From Elusimicrobia bacterium GWB2_63_22 (lineage in GTDB: Bacteria; Elusimicrobiota; Elusimicrobia; Elusimicrobiales; UBA9959): 64,000 bases of DNA. Position numbers and translations under genes: made by a program. Shown here piece by piece: positions 14,541 to 29,500 of this stretch. Each line of letters opens with the position of its first letter. Positions within the stretch are counted from its first letter, which is position 1. Location: NCBI GenBank assembly GCA_001799735.1, contig MGUA01000001.1, positions 94,554 through 158,553 on the forward strand, in the 5' to 3' direction. The notes beneath the pieces were generated by a model. It made no database searches, had not been told where the DNA came from, and saw only the letters and a program-made list of their open reading frames with translations.

Positions 14541-17500
14541 CTCCTATAGTAGTACCCGCGGGAGTAGAGACAGGCGACCATTCAGACCGCAGGCCGGCGA
14601 AGTTCCAGGTGCGCACCCGGTAGGTGTAGTACTTGCCGAACGGGCGCGGCGTTTCCCCGGGGTTCACCGGGTCGCCTATGGTATAGATATTGTTAATGGC
14701 GCCGCCCGTCTTGAAGCCGGGGATAGCCGCCACGGTAACCCAGACGGGGCTGGTACCCTCGCGCTCCTGTATTTCATAGGAGGCCACGTTGGACTCCTTG
14801 TCCTCGCCGGCGGTCCACTTGAGCGTATAGGACTGGCCCGAGGCCACGCCCTTGGCCACCTGGGGCTCCGGGGCCCCGGGCGCGGAGGGATAGGTGGTGT
14901 CGATGCGGTAGATCATGATCGGCGTGCCGGTCTCGCTGGGGATATAGCGGCCGTCGGCCATCTGGCCGCGCACGCTCAGCACGTAGCCGCGGTCCGACAC
15001 GGTCTCGCCCCACGCGGTATGCGGCCCCTTGAAAGAGCCCTGCATGCCGCGCTCGTCTATCCGGAAGGTCTTCGCGTCCAGCTTGGTGACCAGGAGAATC
15101 TCGTTGCCCACGTAGACTATGCCCTCGGCCGCGAACCCTTCCGTGGACTCCACGCTGAAAGAAGAGGTCTGCACCTCGATACGGCTGGTCAGGCGCGTAA
15201 AGTGGCCGGGAGACAGCGCCACGTTGGTGACCTTGCCGCCCAGCAGGGGGCCTGCGGGCTGCCAGGCGTTCTTGATGCCGGTCGGGTCCGCGTAGCTGCC
15301 GCCCAGCGAAAGCTCATAACCGGTCATTGCCCCGGAGGCGGGATTCCACATGGCCGGCAGCTCGGTGGTCTTGGAATACCAGACCGAGGGCACGGCGCCG
15401 AGGTCGGAGACGGCCAGCAGCAGCCTGACGTTCTGCACGTTATCGCCCACAAAGTACAGCGGCTTGCCGGTGCCGTCGTCCACGATCCTGTCCGGCACGT
15501 AGTCCATGTTGCTCTCGAAGTCCAGCAGGTGGTCGCCGTCGATATCGAAGGAAGGCAGGCCGGAATTATTCAGGCTGATATTGCGGCACTTGCCGGTGGC
15601 ATAGTAGTCGAAGTTGTCGGGCTTGCCGTCGCCATTGATGTCCACCAGCGGCTCCTCCGCCTTACAGCCGCTGTTGGGATAATTGTAGATCCAGCGGCTG
15701 GGGTCCGCCACCGGGACATTGCCGGTCCCCAGCACCACGTTGCCGCTCGAGTCCAGCAGGGCGTAGGCGGGGTAGCCGTTGGAGGCCAGCATCAGGCTGC
15801 TGTAGACCGGCGTCAGCGGGATGATGGCCGGCGAGATCATCACCTCGTTGGAGCCCATCGGGTAGGAGTCGCTGTAGTTCTGGCCCGCGGCCAGCGGGAG
15901 GCCGGAGACGCCGCGCAGGTCCGTAAAGGCGGACAGCGAGACGCCGGCGAAATGGCCCATCGTGTCAGCCCCGGACAGGTCGGTGGCGGAGCTGACGTCG
16001 CAGGCCAGGTGCAGGATCACGGTCTGCGTGGTGATTATCAGGTAGGGCAGGTTCCCGTCCATGATGCTCACCGGGATGAACGGCTCGAACGACAGGGTGG
16101 AAGAATTGACGGTATAGCCCAGCCTGGAGTCGGCCACAGGGCTGAACGCGCCGTCGCCGTCGTCCTTCCAGAGCGCGAGGCCCACCAGGTCGCCGTCGCC
16201 GAAACCCACGGTAGTGCTGCTGATCGTGCCGGTCTGCGTGAAGTTTATCTGGCCCACGGCCACGTAGTCGGACAGCGTGCTCAGGTTAAAGGTCATCAGC
16301 GGCACGTTCTTGCTGCCCTTCTCCACGGACTTGGGCGAGATATTCAGCCCCTCCGCGGTAAGGGTTACGGCCCGTATCGGCACCAGGCTCGAGCTGAAAG
16401 GATAGATGTCCTGGTACACGCCCTTGGGCAGGGCCTTGTTGATGCCCACGTAGACCAGGCCGGAGATGTCGTGAGGGGAGTTCACCGTTATCCACGACTT
16501 GTCGCGGATCATCAGGCCCACCTTGTTGGCCTTCATCGCCATTTCGCCGATGTCGAGCACGGCGAAGAAGGTCTGGGCCAGCGGGCTGAGGGTCTGGAGC
16601 TGCGAGAGCGTCACGGTTATCTGCGTGTTCAGGGGGTTGTCCTGGTCGAACAGGTCCACCTTGCGCGCCACGGCGCGCGCGGGATGGTTCATTTTCGGCG
16701 TGTCGAAATCGCCGAGCTTCTCCCCCCTCGAGACGACGTTCAGGTACGGGTAGCCGGAGGGAGCGATGCCGCTGCCGGAGTAGGTGACCAGCTCGGCCTC
16801 GCTCAGGTACATGCGGCCAGCCGCGGGGAAGCCGGCGGTGGACTGCAGCACCAGCTGGAACGGCGAGTCCACGGAGACCGTGTCGGTGGAGGCAAAGTAC
16901 GAGAGCATGATCGTCCTGGCCTCGGAGATGTTCATGTCGTTGACATCCAGCACGTCGTTCTGGTTCGAGTCCTGATAGATAGTCACGAATTTAACGTCGT
17001 TATTCTTGCCGAACGGCGTGTTCGGGTCGTTGGAGGCGCCGGTGCGCTGCAGCTTTATGCCGGACCACTTGGCGTTGCCGGCTTCGGTGACCAGGTTGAA
17101 GCGGAGCATGGGGACCTTCAGCTGCGCCTGGCCTACGCCGCCGGCCAGCACCAGTTCGGCGGCCACATCGTTGGCGCCCATCTCCACGTTGGACGGAATC
17201 TCCTTGACTATCATGGGCATCGTGGCGATAGGCCAGGTGGAGAGTTGTATGGTGTTCGGGATGCCGATGGTGAAGCTGGGCGCCGAGGAGATGACCACGG
17301 CGGCGCTGGAGCCCACCAGGGCGAACTGCGACAGGTCGTAGCTGATAAAGGCGCAGGCGGGCGTGGTGGTGACCACGATCTCTTTCTTCAGCACCACGTT
17401 CACCGTGCTGGACGAATAGGACTCGTTGCCGTAGCTCATCAGGTTCGGGTAGTTGCCGGTGGAGTCGCTGGAGATGTCCGCGGAGTCCAGCAGGCAGTTC

Positions 17501-20500
17501 TCGTTGGAGTCCTGCCAGACCTTTATCAGGTCGATGTCGGAGTCGTTGGCTGTGCCGCGCCGCAGCAGCTTGATCGCCTGCACCTTGGCCGAGGTCTTGT
17601 CGGTGACCATGCGCATGGACAGCAGCCCGACGTTCTTGTCGTTCTGCGTCACGTTGACCGGGGAGATATCCTCGGGCGTCATCGAGATCATGTTCAGCGT
17701 GGGCATCACCACGTTGACCTGGCTGAGGGCCTGGTTCAGGAACTGCGCGGTATGCCCGGAGTTCTCGGGGCCGAAGATGAAGTTGGCCTCGAACGGGATG
17801 TCCACGCCCAGCACGTCGTTGGGCGGGGTAAGCTGCTCGTGCGAGAACCTGGAAGCCCGGTCGATGTCCATCGACACGTAGATGAGCGTGGGCGTGGAGC
17901 TGATGACGACGTAGTTCTGGTTGTTCAGCGCCGGGTCGGCGACTTCTATAGTGGCCTTGCCGACCGGGTCGTTGACGCCGAACCTGCCGTAGCCTATCAG
18001 CACGTCCGAAGTGTTGAGGCCGCTGGCCGCGTCGCGGTCGAACACGCGGTTGCCGTTGTCCTTCCAGATCTTTATCACGCCCACGTCTTCGTCGTAGCCG
18101 TTCAGGCTGGAGGGCTGCTTGCGCACCAGCTTCAGGCCCTGCCAGCGGACGCCGAAGCCAGGGGTGGTCAGCGTCATCTTCATGAAGGGATAGTTGATCC
18201 AGCCCTGCTGCACCATACCGCCCAGGGTAGAGCCGGAGGGGTGGACGCTGATGGGCGAGCCGAAAGCGCCGCGGGTCACGTCCACCAGCACGCCGCCGGC
18301 CGTGCCGGAGTAACCGATGATCTCATTGTCCACCATGGCGTAGCCGGAGGACGGGATGCCGGCCGTGGAAACCACCATCCAGGCGGCGTCGCCGGCGCCA
18401 GTGGTGATTATATCCTGGGCCAGCCGCATGGAGTCCATGTCGCCGGCGCCGCCGGGAGAGAAGATGGGGTCGGTAAGCACGGTCACCGTGCTGGGCGAAG
18501 ACACGATCTCGCGCACCCGCGAGATGAAGGGCAGGTTGGACAGCTCCGCGGAGAAGGCGTTGGGCAGGGACAAGGCGTTCCTGGCGGCGTCCTCCACGGA
18601 GGGGCTGTTCTGCGGCAGCGATTCGGCCTTGATATAGGCGCCGAGGTAGCGCGGGTTGCCCATCGAATCGTTGGGCATAGCGGAGTCCCTGATGTCGTAG
18701 GTCACGAAATAGCGCTGGGCGACGTTCTTGGCGGAAGCTTCCGTCTCGGTGACGATCAGCTGTTCCGCGTCGAAGTTCACCCTCGACACCAGGGGGCCGT
18801 AGATGGTATTGCCGAAGGTGCCAGAGCCTATCATCACGTCCGTGCCGCCGAGGAAACCGTTCTTGTCGTTGTCGTACCAGACCTTTACGGCCGAGACGTC
18901 GTTGATGGCCGAGCCTTCGGAGATCACGGTGCCGGTGGCGTAGATCAGCACCCAGCGCCAGAGGGCGTCGGCCACGTCGGTCTTCATGGTGAAGTCGAGC
19001 ACCGGCTGGTTGACGGCCTGCTGCTGCAGGGTGGCGCCGGTGATGGTGTCGGTCGCCTTGACGGTCACGCTGTCGGCGTACTCGCGCACGCGGCCTATCA
19101 GCGAGACCGATTTGCCGGGGGCCGTGACGCCGACGTTGGACGAGCTGAGTATCTTCGGGGCCTCTATGTAGAAGTAGTCCGTGGTGCGTATGGCCGCGCC
19201 CAGGTACGAGAAGTTGGAGACGTTGGCCAGCGGGGCGATGTCATAGGTTATAAAGTAGTCTTTCGGCGAGGTGTAGATCACCTGGCCGTCGAGGGTGCTG
19301 CCTTCGCCTATCAGGGGCAGCACGGCCTGGCCGGAGACCACGGTGCCGCTGGACCAGGTCACCTTGGCGGTGCCTTCGCGGGCGCGCTGCAGGTCGCCGA
19401 AGGAGTTGGTCATGACGTCCACGGAGCCGAAGTAGACCACCTCTTTGAGCGCGGGATCCTCCTGGCCGTCGTTCATGATAAGCCGGCCGGGGGCCATCGG
19501 GAAAGGGCTGTCGCTCGGGAAGAAGAGCTGGATGTCGTTGACCCTTATGACCGTATCGGTAGAGACCAGCGGGGTCTTTAGGGTGTCGTACGGGAAGGTG
19601 CGGGGTTTGGTCCCCACCAGCAGCACCTCGGTGTCCTTGACCGTGGTGGTGGTCTCCAGCAGGCCGTTGAGGGTGGAATCCTGCCAGACGCTGATCTTCC
19701 GGACGTCCGTCACCTTGTTCCAGGCGGCGGTGTCGCCGTTCTCGGCGGCGGTTATCCAGCGGTCCAGCTTGAGGCCGCGCCAGACGGCCGAGCCCTGCGA
19801 GCCGTTGATCTCCATGGTCAGGCGCATCATGGCCTTGTTGGTATCGTTCTGCGTCACGAACGACGGCGTCGCGAAGCCGCTGGGCTGCGACTTGTTCACG
19901 TCGGTCAGGTAGACGATGTCCGAGGTGGCGTAGAGGGGCACCGTCGAGGAAGTGATCGGCTGGAACGCGCCCACCACGCCGTCTATCAGCGTCACGCCGG
20001 CGTTCTCTATGCGGGCGCCGTGCGTCTGGTTGGGGATGGCGTCGGGGCCGAATTCGTACACCACGAAGAAGGTGCGCGTGCTGACCGAGACGGCGCCGTC
20101 CAGCCCCGGGTTATAGAACGGCAGCACGAAGGTGCCCGGGTCGTTGGGGTCGTAGGCCGGCGGGTTATTGGGGTCGGTGATCTCTTTATCGATGCTGGCC
20201 GCGTAGACGCCGTCGCCCAGCTCCGGGTCTCCGCCGGAGGAGTCCAGGAACAGGCGCACGCTCCTGAGGTCGGCGCCCGAGCCGGTGCCGGTCTTGAGGA
20301 TCTTGATGGACTTTATGGTGCCGAGGAAGTTATCGGTCCAGGCCTGGATCTTGAGGAAGCCGACGCGGCCCTGGCCCTGCTCCACGTAGGCGTACTGGCC
20401 CAGCGTAAGCGTGGTGGTGCCCACTATCGGCTGCCACCAGGCGCCGATGTCGGTGCCTTTCACCTGCACGGTGGCCGGCTGGTTGCGCACCGGCGCGGTG

Positions 20501-23500
20501 GCGGTGGCTATCGGGAAGTTGTTGTAGGCCACGCCGACGAAAGTGGAGTTCAGCACCACGAAGGACGGGTTATCCAGCACCAGCGCGAAGCTGCGCGGGG
20601 TCGCGGCCACGGTGGACATGCGCACCGCGAAGAAGAAGTTGCGGGGCGTGTTGGACACGATGGCCGCGGTGGAGACCTTGATGTTCAGGTCGTTGAAGCT
20701 CCAGGCCATCAGCCCGGGGTCGTAGGTGCCGCTCGACATCAGGATGTCCACGGGGGCGCCGCCCAGCACGGTCTCGCCGTCGAAGGCGCCCAGCTGGCCG
20801 TAGGTCGGGTTGTCCGCGTACATGTTGATCTGCACGATGTCGGCGTAGTTCAGCGTGCCGGAGCTCTTGACCTGCACCGACTTCAGGTAGGCTGGCGGCG
20901 CGCCTATCGGCGAGGTCTGCATGGTCAGGCGGACCATCGGCACGGGGGAAGGCACCCCGTCTATGGAACCGTCGCCCTGGTAGATGGCGTATTTGCTGAT
21001 GCCGATGGAGGTCTTGGCTACGGGCAGCGGGTCCTCGGGGGCCAGGTCCGTCGGGGTGATGACCAGGCCGGACAGGATCACGTCGGGGCTGGAGCCGATG
21101 GGCATGCCGCGGGAACTGTCCCCGGTGTAGCCGAACAGCGTCGGCTTGGCGTAGTCGGTAACGCTCACCTTCAGCGTCTCCACCATGGTGTCTTCCAGTC
21201 GCAGGGACCGCTCGCCGGCGTCGGCCGGGACGAAGGTGTAGTCGGTGGTGCCGCCCAGCCAGTCGCGCAGGTCGGCGGACCCCCTGGAATTGGTAGCCAT
21301 CTTTATCTTGCCGGTGTAGTACTTCCCGTTCACGGTGTCGCCGGTGGCGACGTTGCCGAACTTGTCGCGGGCGCGCAGGGTCAGGGTGCCGGGGGTCAGC
21401 ACGCGCAGCGGGCTGGCCAGGCTGTAGTCGTGGTGCAGCGTAAAGTAGGCGGCGGTGCTGGGCGTTATGTACTGCTCTTGGGAAACGGCCCCCATAGCTA
21501 TGTTGTTAAGCGTGGTAGCCGCGGTGATCGTGGCCGTCCCCACCCGGGTGTCCCAGACGTAGATATTGGCGTAGGAGTTGCCCGCCAGGATCGGGATCTC
21601 CACGTTGCTGGTGTTGAGCAGCTTCCATTTCGGGTTGGAGGAGATCACTTCCTCCTGGGGCTCTATGCCGCCGTAGGTGCTGGTGCGCGTCGCGGAGAAC
21701 TTCACGGTGGCCACGGTAGTCGTGGTGGTGGTATTGTCAAAAGCGTCCTTCAGCGCCACGGTGATGACCGTGGGGGTGGTCAGGTCGGTCAAGTAATTGG
21801 CGTACTGGATGGTAGTGCCGGCCACCAGGCGCCGGGACGGCGTGTGGAACATCACGTGGTCCGGGCCGGCGGGGATGACGGTGTAGGAGGAAACGGCCGG
21901 CAGCCAGCCCTTGGCCAGGGCGGTGTTGACCGTAAGCTGGTGCGTGGGCTGGGAGGAGAGCGTATCCAGCAGGTAGAAGCCGGTGGTATCCTGACCCAGG
22001 GGTATCGTGGCGCCGCCGGGCTGGGCGACGAACCCTTCCGGAGAAGGCGAGGCGAAGCGCACGTTGCCGGCTGAATTGGAATTCAGCGTGAACGCGATGT
22101 AGGACGTGCCTTCGTCCTCCTGCCCGGAGATGACGGGCGTCGGGTTGCCGTACATGTCCTCTACCGAGATCAGGAACATCTGCGAGGTCACGCCGGCGGT
22201 AAGCACCTGGCCGGCGCCTGAGCTGACGTTGACCCGGTAGGTGAAGTCCGGCAGCACCGTGACCGACTGCGTGGAGGCGGCCCAGCCTTCGCGCTCAGGC
22301 ACCGACAGCCTGAGGATGGGCCTTATCGGCGTGGCGGAGGACGGGTAGACGCTGGAAGCCGTGGTATCGAGGTAGTAGAAAGTGGCCGAATAGGCGTCCA
22401 GCGGGATGGCCAGGCTCGTGACCGGGGTCTCGAACACCGGCGGGAACGCGCCGGAGATGGCGCTGGACGCCGAGAAGGAGAACGAGTCGTTGATGAGCGA
22501 ATTCTGCCTGGTATAGGTGGACAGCAGCACCTGCACCGGGGCCGTGGTCAGCGCCGGGTTGGCGAACATGTCGCGCAGCTCGGCGTCAAAGGTCTGCACG
22601 TCGGCGAACGTGTCCGTGATCTTGCCGGCTATCAGCTCCCGGCGCGGGTTGCCGAAGGAGACCTGGGCCACGCTGATCGGGTCCATCCGCAGCTGGTGGC
22701 TGGCCTCCTGCATGGAGCCGGAGTTGGCCTTTATGGTCCAGTAGCCGGGCCGCCCGCCCTCGAAAGTGTTGGACGAAGGCGAGACCCCGGAGTACGACGA
22801 GGTCCGGTCATGGTAGCGGAAGGAAACCTGGGTCGAATTGGGCGCTATGCTGACCGCGCCGATGAACTGCTCGTTGGCGGAGTTGCGGAAACCATAGTCG
22901 GCCAGGCTGCCGAAAGTGCCCAGGGTCCTGCCCAGGGCCGTATGCACCGTCATCTGGGCGTTCGGGATGGTCAGGTAGACGATGGACTGGCCCTGCTTGG
23001 TCACGTTGTCGAAGTCGTCGCGGCGCTCCAGCGTGAACGCGGCGCCGGCGCCGGCCACGTCCTTGACGCCCACGGTGGCGGCGGCCTGGCTGGAAATGAA
23101 CACCAGCTTGGAAGGCGTGCCGCCGGTAGTGGTCAGCTGGCCGCTCAGGTTCTGCCTGGCCGCGGCGTAGGTGGCGTAGGTGGCCGGGTTTATGGTGGTG
23201 GTGCCTATCCAGACGCGCACCGTGTCCCCCGCCTTGCTGGAAACCTTGTAGGCGATCGGCGTGGAGACGCCCACCTGGCCCACGTCGTCCGTATAGATGG
23301 TGGTAGAGGCGCCGAAGTCCAGCCAGGCGCCGGCGCTCTGGTACTGCAGCACGCCCGTGGAGCCGTAGACCTCGGCCACGGTCATGAAGGCGTTCACGCC
23401 CGCGGAGGCGATATTGTTGTCGTAAGCGTCGGAGAGCTGCGCGGTGAGCAGCTGGCGGCCAGGCTCCAGGTTGGAACCCGCGGGCACCTCCACGTCCGAC

Positions 23501-26500
23501 GTAGGCACGACGCGGTAGATGTTGGGCGGGCCGGGCGAGACATAAACCTCGACCAGCGGGGTAATATTGATGGAGTTGTCTACCTGGTCGTAGGCGCCTA
23601 TGTAATCCAGGCCGGCCCGGCGCAGCGTGAACCAGCTGTCCAGGTTCTTCACGCCGAACTCCGTCGCCACGAAAGAAACGGTAGGCGAGGACAGGCTGGG
23701 GTCCTGGTTGGGGTTTACCTGGTCCGTGGCCACCAGCGTGGCCGTACCCAGATAGACGTTGGGGCCCGTGGAGCAGATATTGTCGAAAGTGTCCTTCACG
23801 AGCAGGAAGGCGGAGAACGGGGTGCCGGCCGACACGTTGGTGGAGGCCAGGACGTAAGCCATGTGCGTGGGCGGCCCGGGATTTACGGCCACGGTGGAAA
23901 CGCCGGTGGCGTAGTAGGCCGCCGAAGCCGGCGTGGTGGCGGCCACCAGCGTGTAGGTGCTGAACGAGGTATGCGGGTCCATCGAGAAGAGGGCGCTGCC
24001 GTTGGTTATGGTCTGCGGCGCCAGGGGCGTGATCTTCCAGTCGCCGGGCGCGGCGACGGCCACTTCGGGCATCACGGCGGGCGGGTTGGTATCCTGCGCC
24101 GCCCCGGACGCCTCGGTGGCCTTGTTGTAGAACCTGTCGGTCAGGTACACGCCCACGGACAGCAGGTCGGTGCCGCCGATCGTATATTCGGCGGGCGGCC
24201 CGCTCCGGCCGGGCCACGCCACGCCGGCGTCGCGGCAGGGCGGGCTTATGTTGCACTTGCCTTCCGCGAGGCTCTGGCCGGGCAGCACCACTTCGAACCG
24301 CACTCCGGTGGAGGCGTACACCTTGAAGGAGGCCTTGGCGGCGGCGTCGTCGTTGCGGCAGATGCTGCCGAAATTGGCGGGGCACACCGAGTTGGCCGGC
24401 GGCGAGTCGGCGCGCGGGAACACTTTAACGGAGGCCGCGACGGCCTTGGTCACCAGGGCCAGCGGGATCTGCAGCGAACCGTTGTTGAGGATCACGCTCG
24501 AAGAATCCATGTCATAAGCGTCGGAAGTGACGGCGTAGACCGTCGGGCCGGCCGACAGGTCCTGGTAGACGTTCATGTAATGGTCCACCAGGTTCACGGT
24601 CACGTTGAAGTAGGCGCCGGCCGTCTGCGTAGAGGCGCCTACGGACACCTTGCCCCCGTTGGGGTAATCGCCGGAACCGGGCACGGCGGTCTCGCCGGGC
24701 ATGAGCAGCTGCAGGCCCTTGGGCAGGGCCGGCCGCACGGTGAAAGTGGAGGACTGCGGGTCGTCGGAGTAGGTGGACGAACCGCCGAAATCGGTGACGG
24801 CCAGGTAATGCGTGGCCGCGCGGTGCATGTTCACCTTTATAGGCGCCGTGTAGCCGAACGCGGTGTTTATGGCCGCGGTGCTGACCGCGGGGGCGTAAAG
24901 GTCGGTAGGCGTCTTAACGCGCACGTCGGCGGGCTGGCCGGGGCAGAGGTTGAAGAACGAGTCCACCACGCCCACCTGCACGTTGAAGTCGGTGCCGGCC
25001 GTCTGGACCGGCACATTGCCGACCCTGCCGGTAGGGGAACCCTGGCTGAAAGATTCGCCGGGCAGCAGCAGCAGGAAGCGGCTCGGGTCGCCGGGCTGGA
25101 CGCTGACCACGCTGGCCACGTCGGAGTTGAGCGTCGGCGCCCCCGGCCACGGCGGCACGGCGCTGACCATCTCCACCGAAACCGTGGTGTTGCCGGCCCG
25201 CTTGGGCAGCACGCTGAAGGTGCCGGAGCCGATTATGATCTGGCTGGCCGGGGTGACGATGGAGAACGGGTCGTCGGAGAGCAGGCGGATCTCCTGGCTG
25301 GCACCGGGGGTAAGGTTCCAGAAAGTGTCGGTGATATCCACCACCACGTCGAAGGCCTCGCCGGCCTTCCTCGGCGTGGGGGTGCCCGTGCGGCCGTCCA
25401 CGGTGTCGCCGGACAGCCTGCTCTCGCCGGGCACCATAGCGCGCAGCCTGGTGGGGTTGTTCGGGTTGAGCAGGAAGCCGCCGCTCACGGTGGCGCCCAG
25501 GGACGGGGTGGCGCCGCTCTGGTCGGTGGCGGTCAGGGTCCTGGCGCCCGCGCTGCGGAGGGTGACATTGCTCACGGTAACGCTGCCGCCGGTCATGTTG
25601 TACAGGCCGACGTTGGGCATGAACGGATCGTTGGAGGCGACGCGGATATTATTCCTGTCCACCGTGTTCACCATGTTATAGCGGGTGTCGGCGGCGTAGA
25701 GCGTGGCGGTGAACTGTATGCCGGCCGTCTGCGTGGAGATGCTGCCGGCCACGCCGTAGGGCGGCACGACCTTGCCGGGCACCAGGTACTGCGTGGGCAG
25801 CAGGACGATAAGGTTGGACGGGCTGCCAGGGACCACGGTGATGCCGGCATCGGTGGCGGTAGACAATTTAGGCATTATGCTGTCGCTGTCCACGGCGTCC
25901 ACCACCAGGTTGCCCGTGGCGGCGCTGGGGATGAACCCGACGATGGTGGCGATACCGCTGGCCATGGGCTGGGCGGGCGGATGCACGGCGTAGATGTCGT
26001 TGGACTCGATGCGGACTATGCGGCCATCGGTGGTCAGGTTGCCGAACACGTCCACGGCGCGCACCGAGATGGTGTACGTGGCGCCGGCGGTCAGCGGGCC
26101 GGCGGTGCCGGTCTTGCCGCCGAGAGCGCCTTCGACCGCGGTCTCGGTGGGCACCAGCAGCAGCAGCGAGGAGGCGACGGCCGGGTTGACCCTGATGCCG
26201 CTTACGGTATCCGTGCTGTAGAAGGTGGCGTTAGCCAGCCCCGTATCGGTCACCTGCACCGACAGGCCGGAGGACTGGTTGCGGGTGACCGGGATCACGC
26301 TAAAGTTGGTGGTGCCGGAGAACAGGCTGCGCTGGTACGGGTTCGGGTGCATGCCGCGCAGCTGTATATTGGGGTCGTTCGGGAAATCTATCTGTACTAT
26401 CGGCTGATTGGACGAGACCGCCAGGAAAGGCGTGGTGCCGGAGACCACGTTATAGTAGTTGTCGGTCAGATACACCGTCATCTGCGTGGTCACGCCGGCC

Positions 26501-29500
26501 ATCAGCTCCGAGAGCGTGCCGGTCTTGCCGCCGTCCGAGGGATTGGTGGTGTAGGGCGGCAGGCCCGGCCTGAGCTGCTGGCCGGCCGCTATCAGGTGCA
26601 GCTTCGAGGGACTGGCCCACCAGACCTTCACCGCGGTAGGCGTGTAATAGACGGAAGTGGCCGGCGGCAGAGAAGCCGACTGCGTTTTTATGGTCTGGGT
26701 GGCCGCCACTATCGGGGTGAATACGAAGGTAGTGCTGCCGGCAGCCAGATTCTGCAGCGCGGGTGAAACGTCGTACGGGTCGGTGTCGATATAGGCGCCG
26801 ACCTGGAAGACGGCCGTGGGATCCGTGTTGTAGTACGGGTCCACGCCGTAGACCACTACTCCGGTAGTGGAGCCGGCCACCCAGTCCTGCGGCGTGCCGG
26901 TCTTGCCGTAGGGCTGCACGGCGTACTTGCCCTGCACCCTGGTCTCGCCGGGGAGCAGCGCCAGCAGGCGGTCGGCGTCCTGGGCTATCACGGGCACGTT
27001 GGACGACGGGTTGCGCGCGTTGGTATAGAGGCCCTGGCCGTAGACCGTCATGTTCCAGCCCGTCGGGTCGGCCGAGACGAAAGTGCGGTAGATCGTGGTG
27101 GACCCGTAGAAAGTCTCGTAGACGTCGGCGGAAGCGGCGGCGTTGTTGGGGTCGGTGTCGGTCACAAAGACGTTCGTGGCCTGCGAGGAGGCCAGGTTCC
27201 AGTAGCGGTCCGTCACCTGCACCAGGAAGGGGATGCTGGTGCCGGCGGTCTTGGTGCGCGGCGTGCCGGTGCTGCCCTCCACGCCGGACTCCATGCGCCC
27301 GGGCGCGGGCAGCTGGCCGGCCGGGTCGAAATCGGCTATCACCTGCACCTGGTAGGCCGCGGTGGGGTTGACCGTGCCGTTGCGGGAACCGAAGATGGCG
27401 GGGTTGTCCTGGTCTTCGGCGCGGAACATGCGGTCCCCGGCCTTGCGGGGCCGGAACGTGAAGGTATGCAGACCGCGGTCGCCCGAGGTGTAAGTGTACT
27501 GCTTCGGCAGGCCGTAGGTGTCGTCCACGTTATCGTCGGTGTCCATGGACTCGGGACCGCCGGGCACGCCGTCGACGTAGAATTTGACGGTGCCGTTATA
27601 GGCGGCGGCCCTGTTGCCCGTGCCGTTCGCGCCGTCCTTCGCCTCCACGGTCATGTTCACGTTGTCGCCGGCCGTCATGGGGTCGGCCGAGACGGTTATC
27701 AGGAAGCTCTGGGCCGGGGCGGCGATGTAGAAGAGCGGGCCCTGGTCGATTATGGTCTCGGTATTGCCGGCGTTGTCGGTCACCTTGACCCACGCCGCGT
27801 ACGAGACGCCGCGTACCCAGCAGCCGTAGGCCGCGCGCTCGGCGTCGTCTTCGCAGGTCAGGCCGGAGTACTGCCAGTTGCCCAGGGTGTCCAGAGCGGC
27901 GGGCCGCCAGACCGCGCCGTCGGTAGAGGGCGTCCAGGTGGAGCCGTTCCAGAAGTACCCGGAGGCGTCCCAGGAACCGTAGATGATGGGCCCGGCGGAA
28001 GGCAGGCCGGGGTCGGCGTCGCGGAACACCGCCACCTCGGCCTTGCCGTTCTGCCAGGGCAGGCCGCCGGCGGGGTAAACGCCGGAGCCGGTGCCGCTTA
28101 TGCCGGAGGTGAAGCCGGTGTCGGAGAAGTTGCCCAGCAGCACCTTGTTGTCGTTGTAAACCGTGGAGTTGACCGGGTTCACCACCGAGGACTGCGGCTC
28201 GGTCAGGTCCGCCAGGAACCGGGACTGCCCGACCACGGACTGCACGTTGCCGATGGAATCGGTGGCCGAAGACTTAACGATATAGTGCCGCTGGTCCACG
28301 AAGTTCATCAGGCCGGCGGTAAAGGTCCAGGAGGACGGGTACAGGTCGGTCGCGGGCAGCCAGGTCTCCTGGTCGTTGACGAAAGCGGTGCCGTTGAAGT
28401 ACTTGCCGGCCCCCTCGTCCTGGCTCAGGATCGAGATCTTGACGTCCGCGACGGTAGTGACCGCGTCGGCCGCGGTGCCCCAGAGCGTGAAGTTATTCGA
28501 GTTGTACGAAGTGTCGATGCCGGGCATCACCGGGGCCGAGAGCGGCGGCACGTTGTCGAAGACGAAGGTCCTGGTGGTCAGGTCGGTCTGCCAGTTGGTG
28601 GTGGCGTCCACCGACCGCGTCACGATATGGAAGGTCTTGCCGTTGCCTGCGTCGTGGGTGCTCTCTTTCCAGGCGAAATCTATGCCGGCCGCGCTGAAGT
28701 CCGGGTTGGTATAGCTCCAGTTGTTCTCGCCCTTCGGGCCGGGGCCGTTGGCTATGGAAACCCAGTTCTCGGAAAGCTCCCAATGCGGGGCTACGGCCTG
28801 CCAGTAATAGGTGGTGGGGCCGCTGAGGTACCAAATCTTGACGTACACGGCGGTAATGGCGGAAGTCTGGTCGCGCGACGTGCCCGAAATGGACGTCATG
28901 GAGGAATAGAGCGTGCCGTCCACCGGCGGATAGAGGGTCAGCGAGCTGGGAGGCGTGTCGTCGAAGCTGAACGTGGAGGAGAAGATGGAGAAGTTGCCGG
29001 CCGCGTCCGCGGCCTTGGCCTCCACGCGCAGGCCGCTGTCGCGGTCGGGCCAGGGCAGCGCGGCCGTATTATAGGTCCAGCCGAAGCTGCCGGACGCCGA
29101 AGAGGAGGAAGAAGCCGTGTTCCAGACCTCGGGGAAGGCGCCGCAGGTGTCGCCCACCCAGCCGGGCAGCGTGGCGTCGCCGCAGGTGCCGGAGCCTTCC
29201 ATCCAGTAGCGGTTGAGCGGCACGTCGTAAACGCGCACCCGCGGGAAATCCACGTTCCAGGCGTCCGCGGCCGTGCCGGCCACCAGGGGCAGGGTGTTGA
29301 AGCGGAGCGTGTTGAGCGGCTGGGAGACGAACGCGGTGGGGCTCGACACGTCGAAGCGGAACGAGTTGCCGGCCATCGGGACGGACTCGGTGTTGCCGGC
29401 TACGTCGTAGGCGCGCGTCTGCACCGTGTAGAGCACGCCGTCCAGCAGGCCGCCGGCGGTATTATTGGCCTGCGGCAGGTTATTGGTCTTGGTCCAGGGC

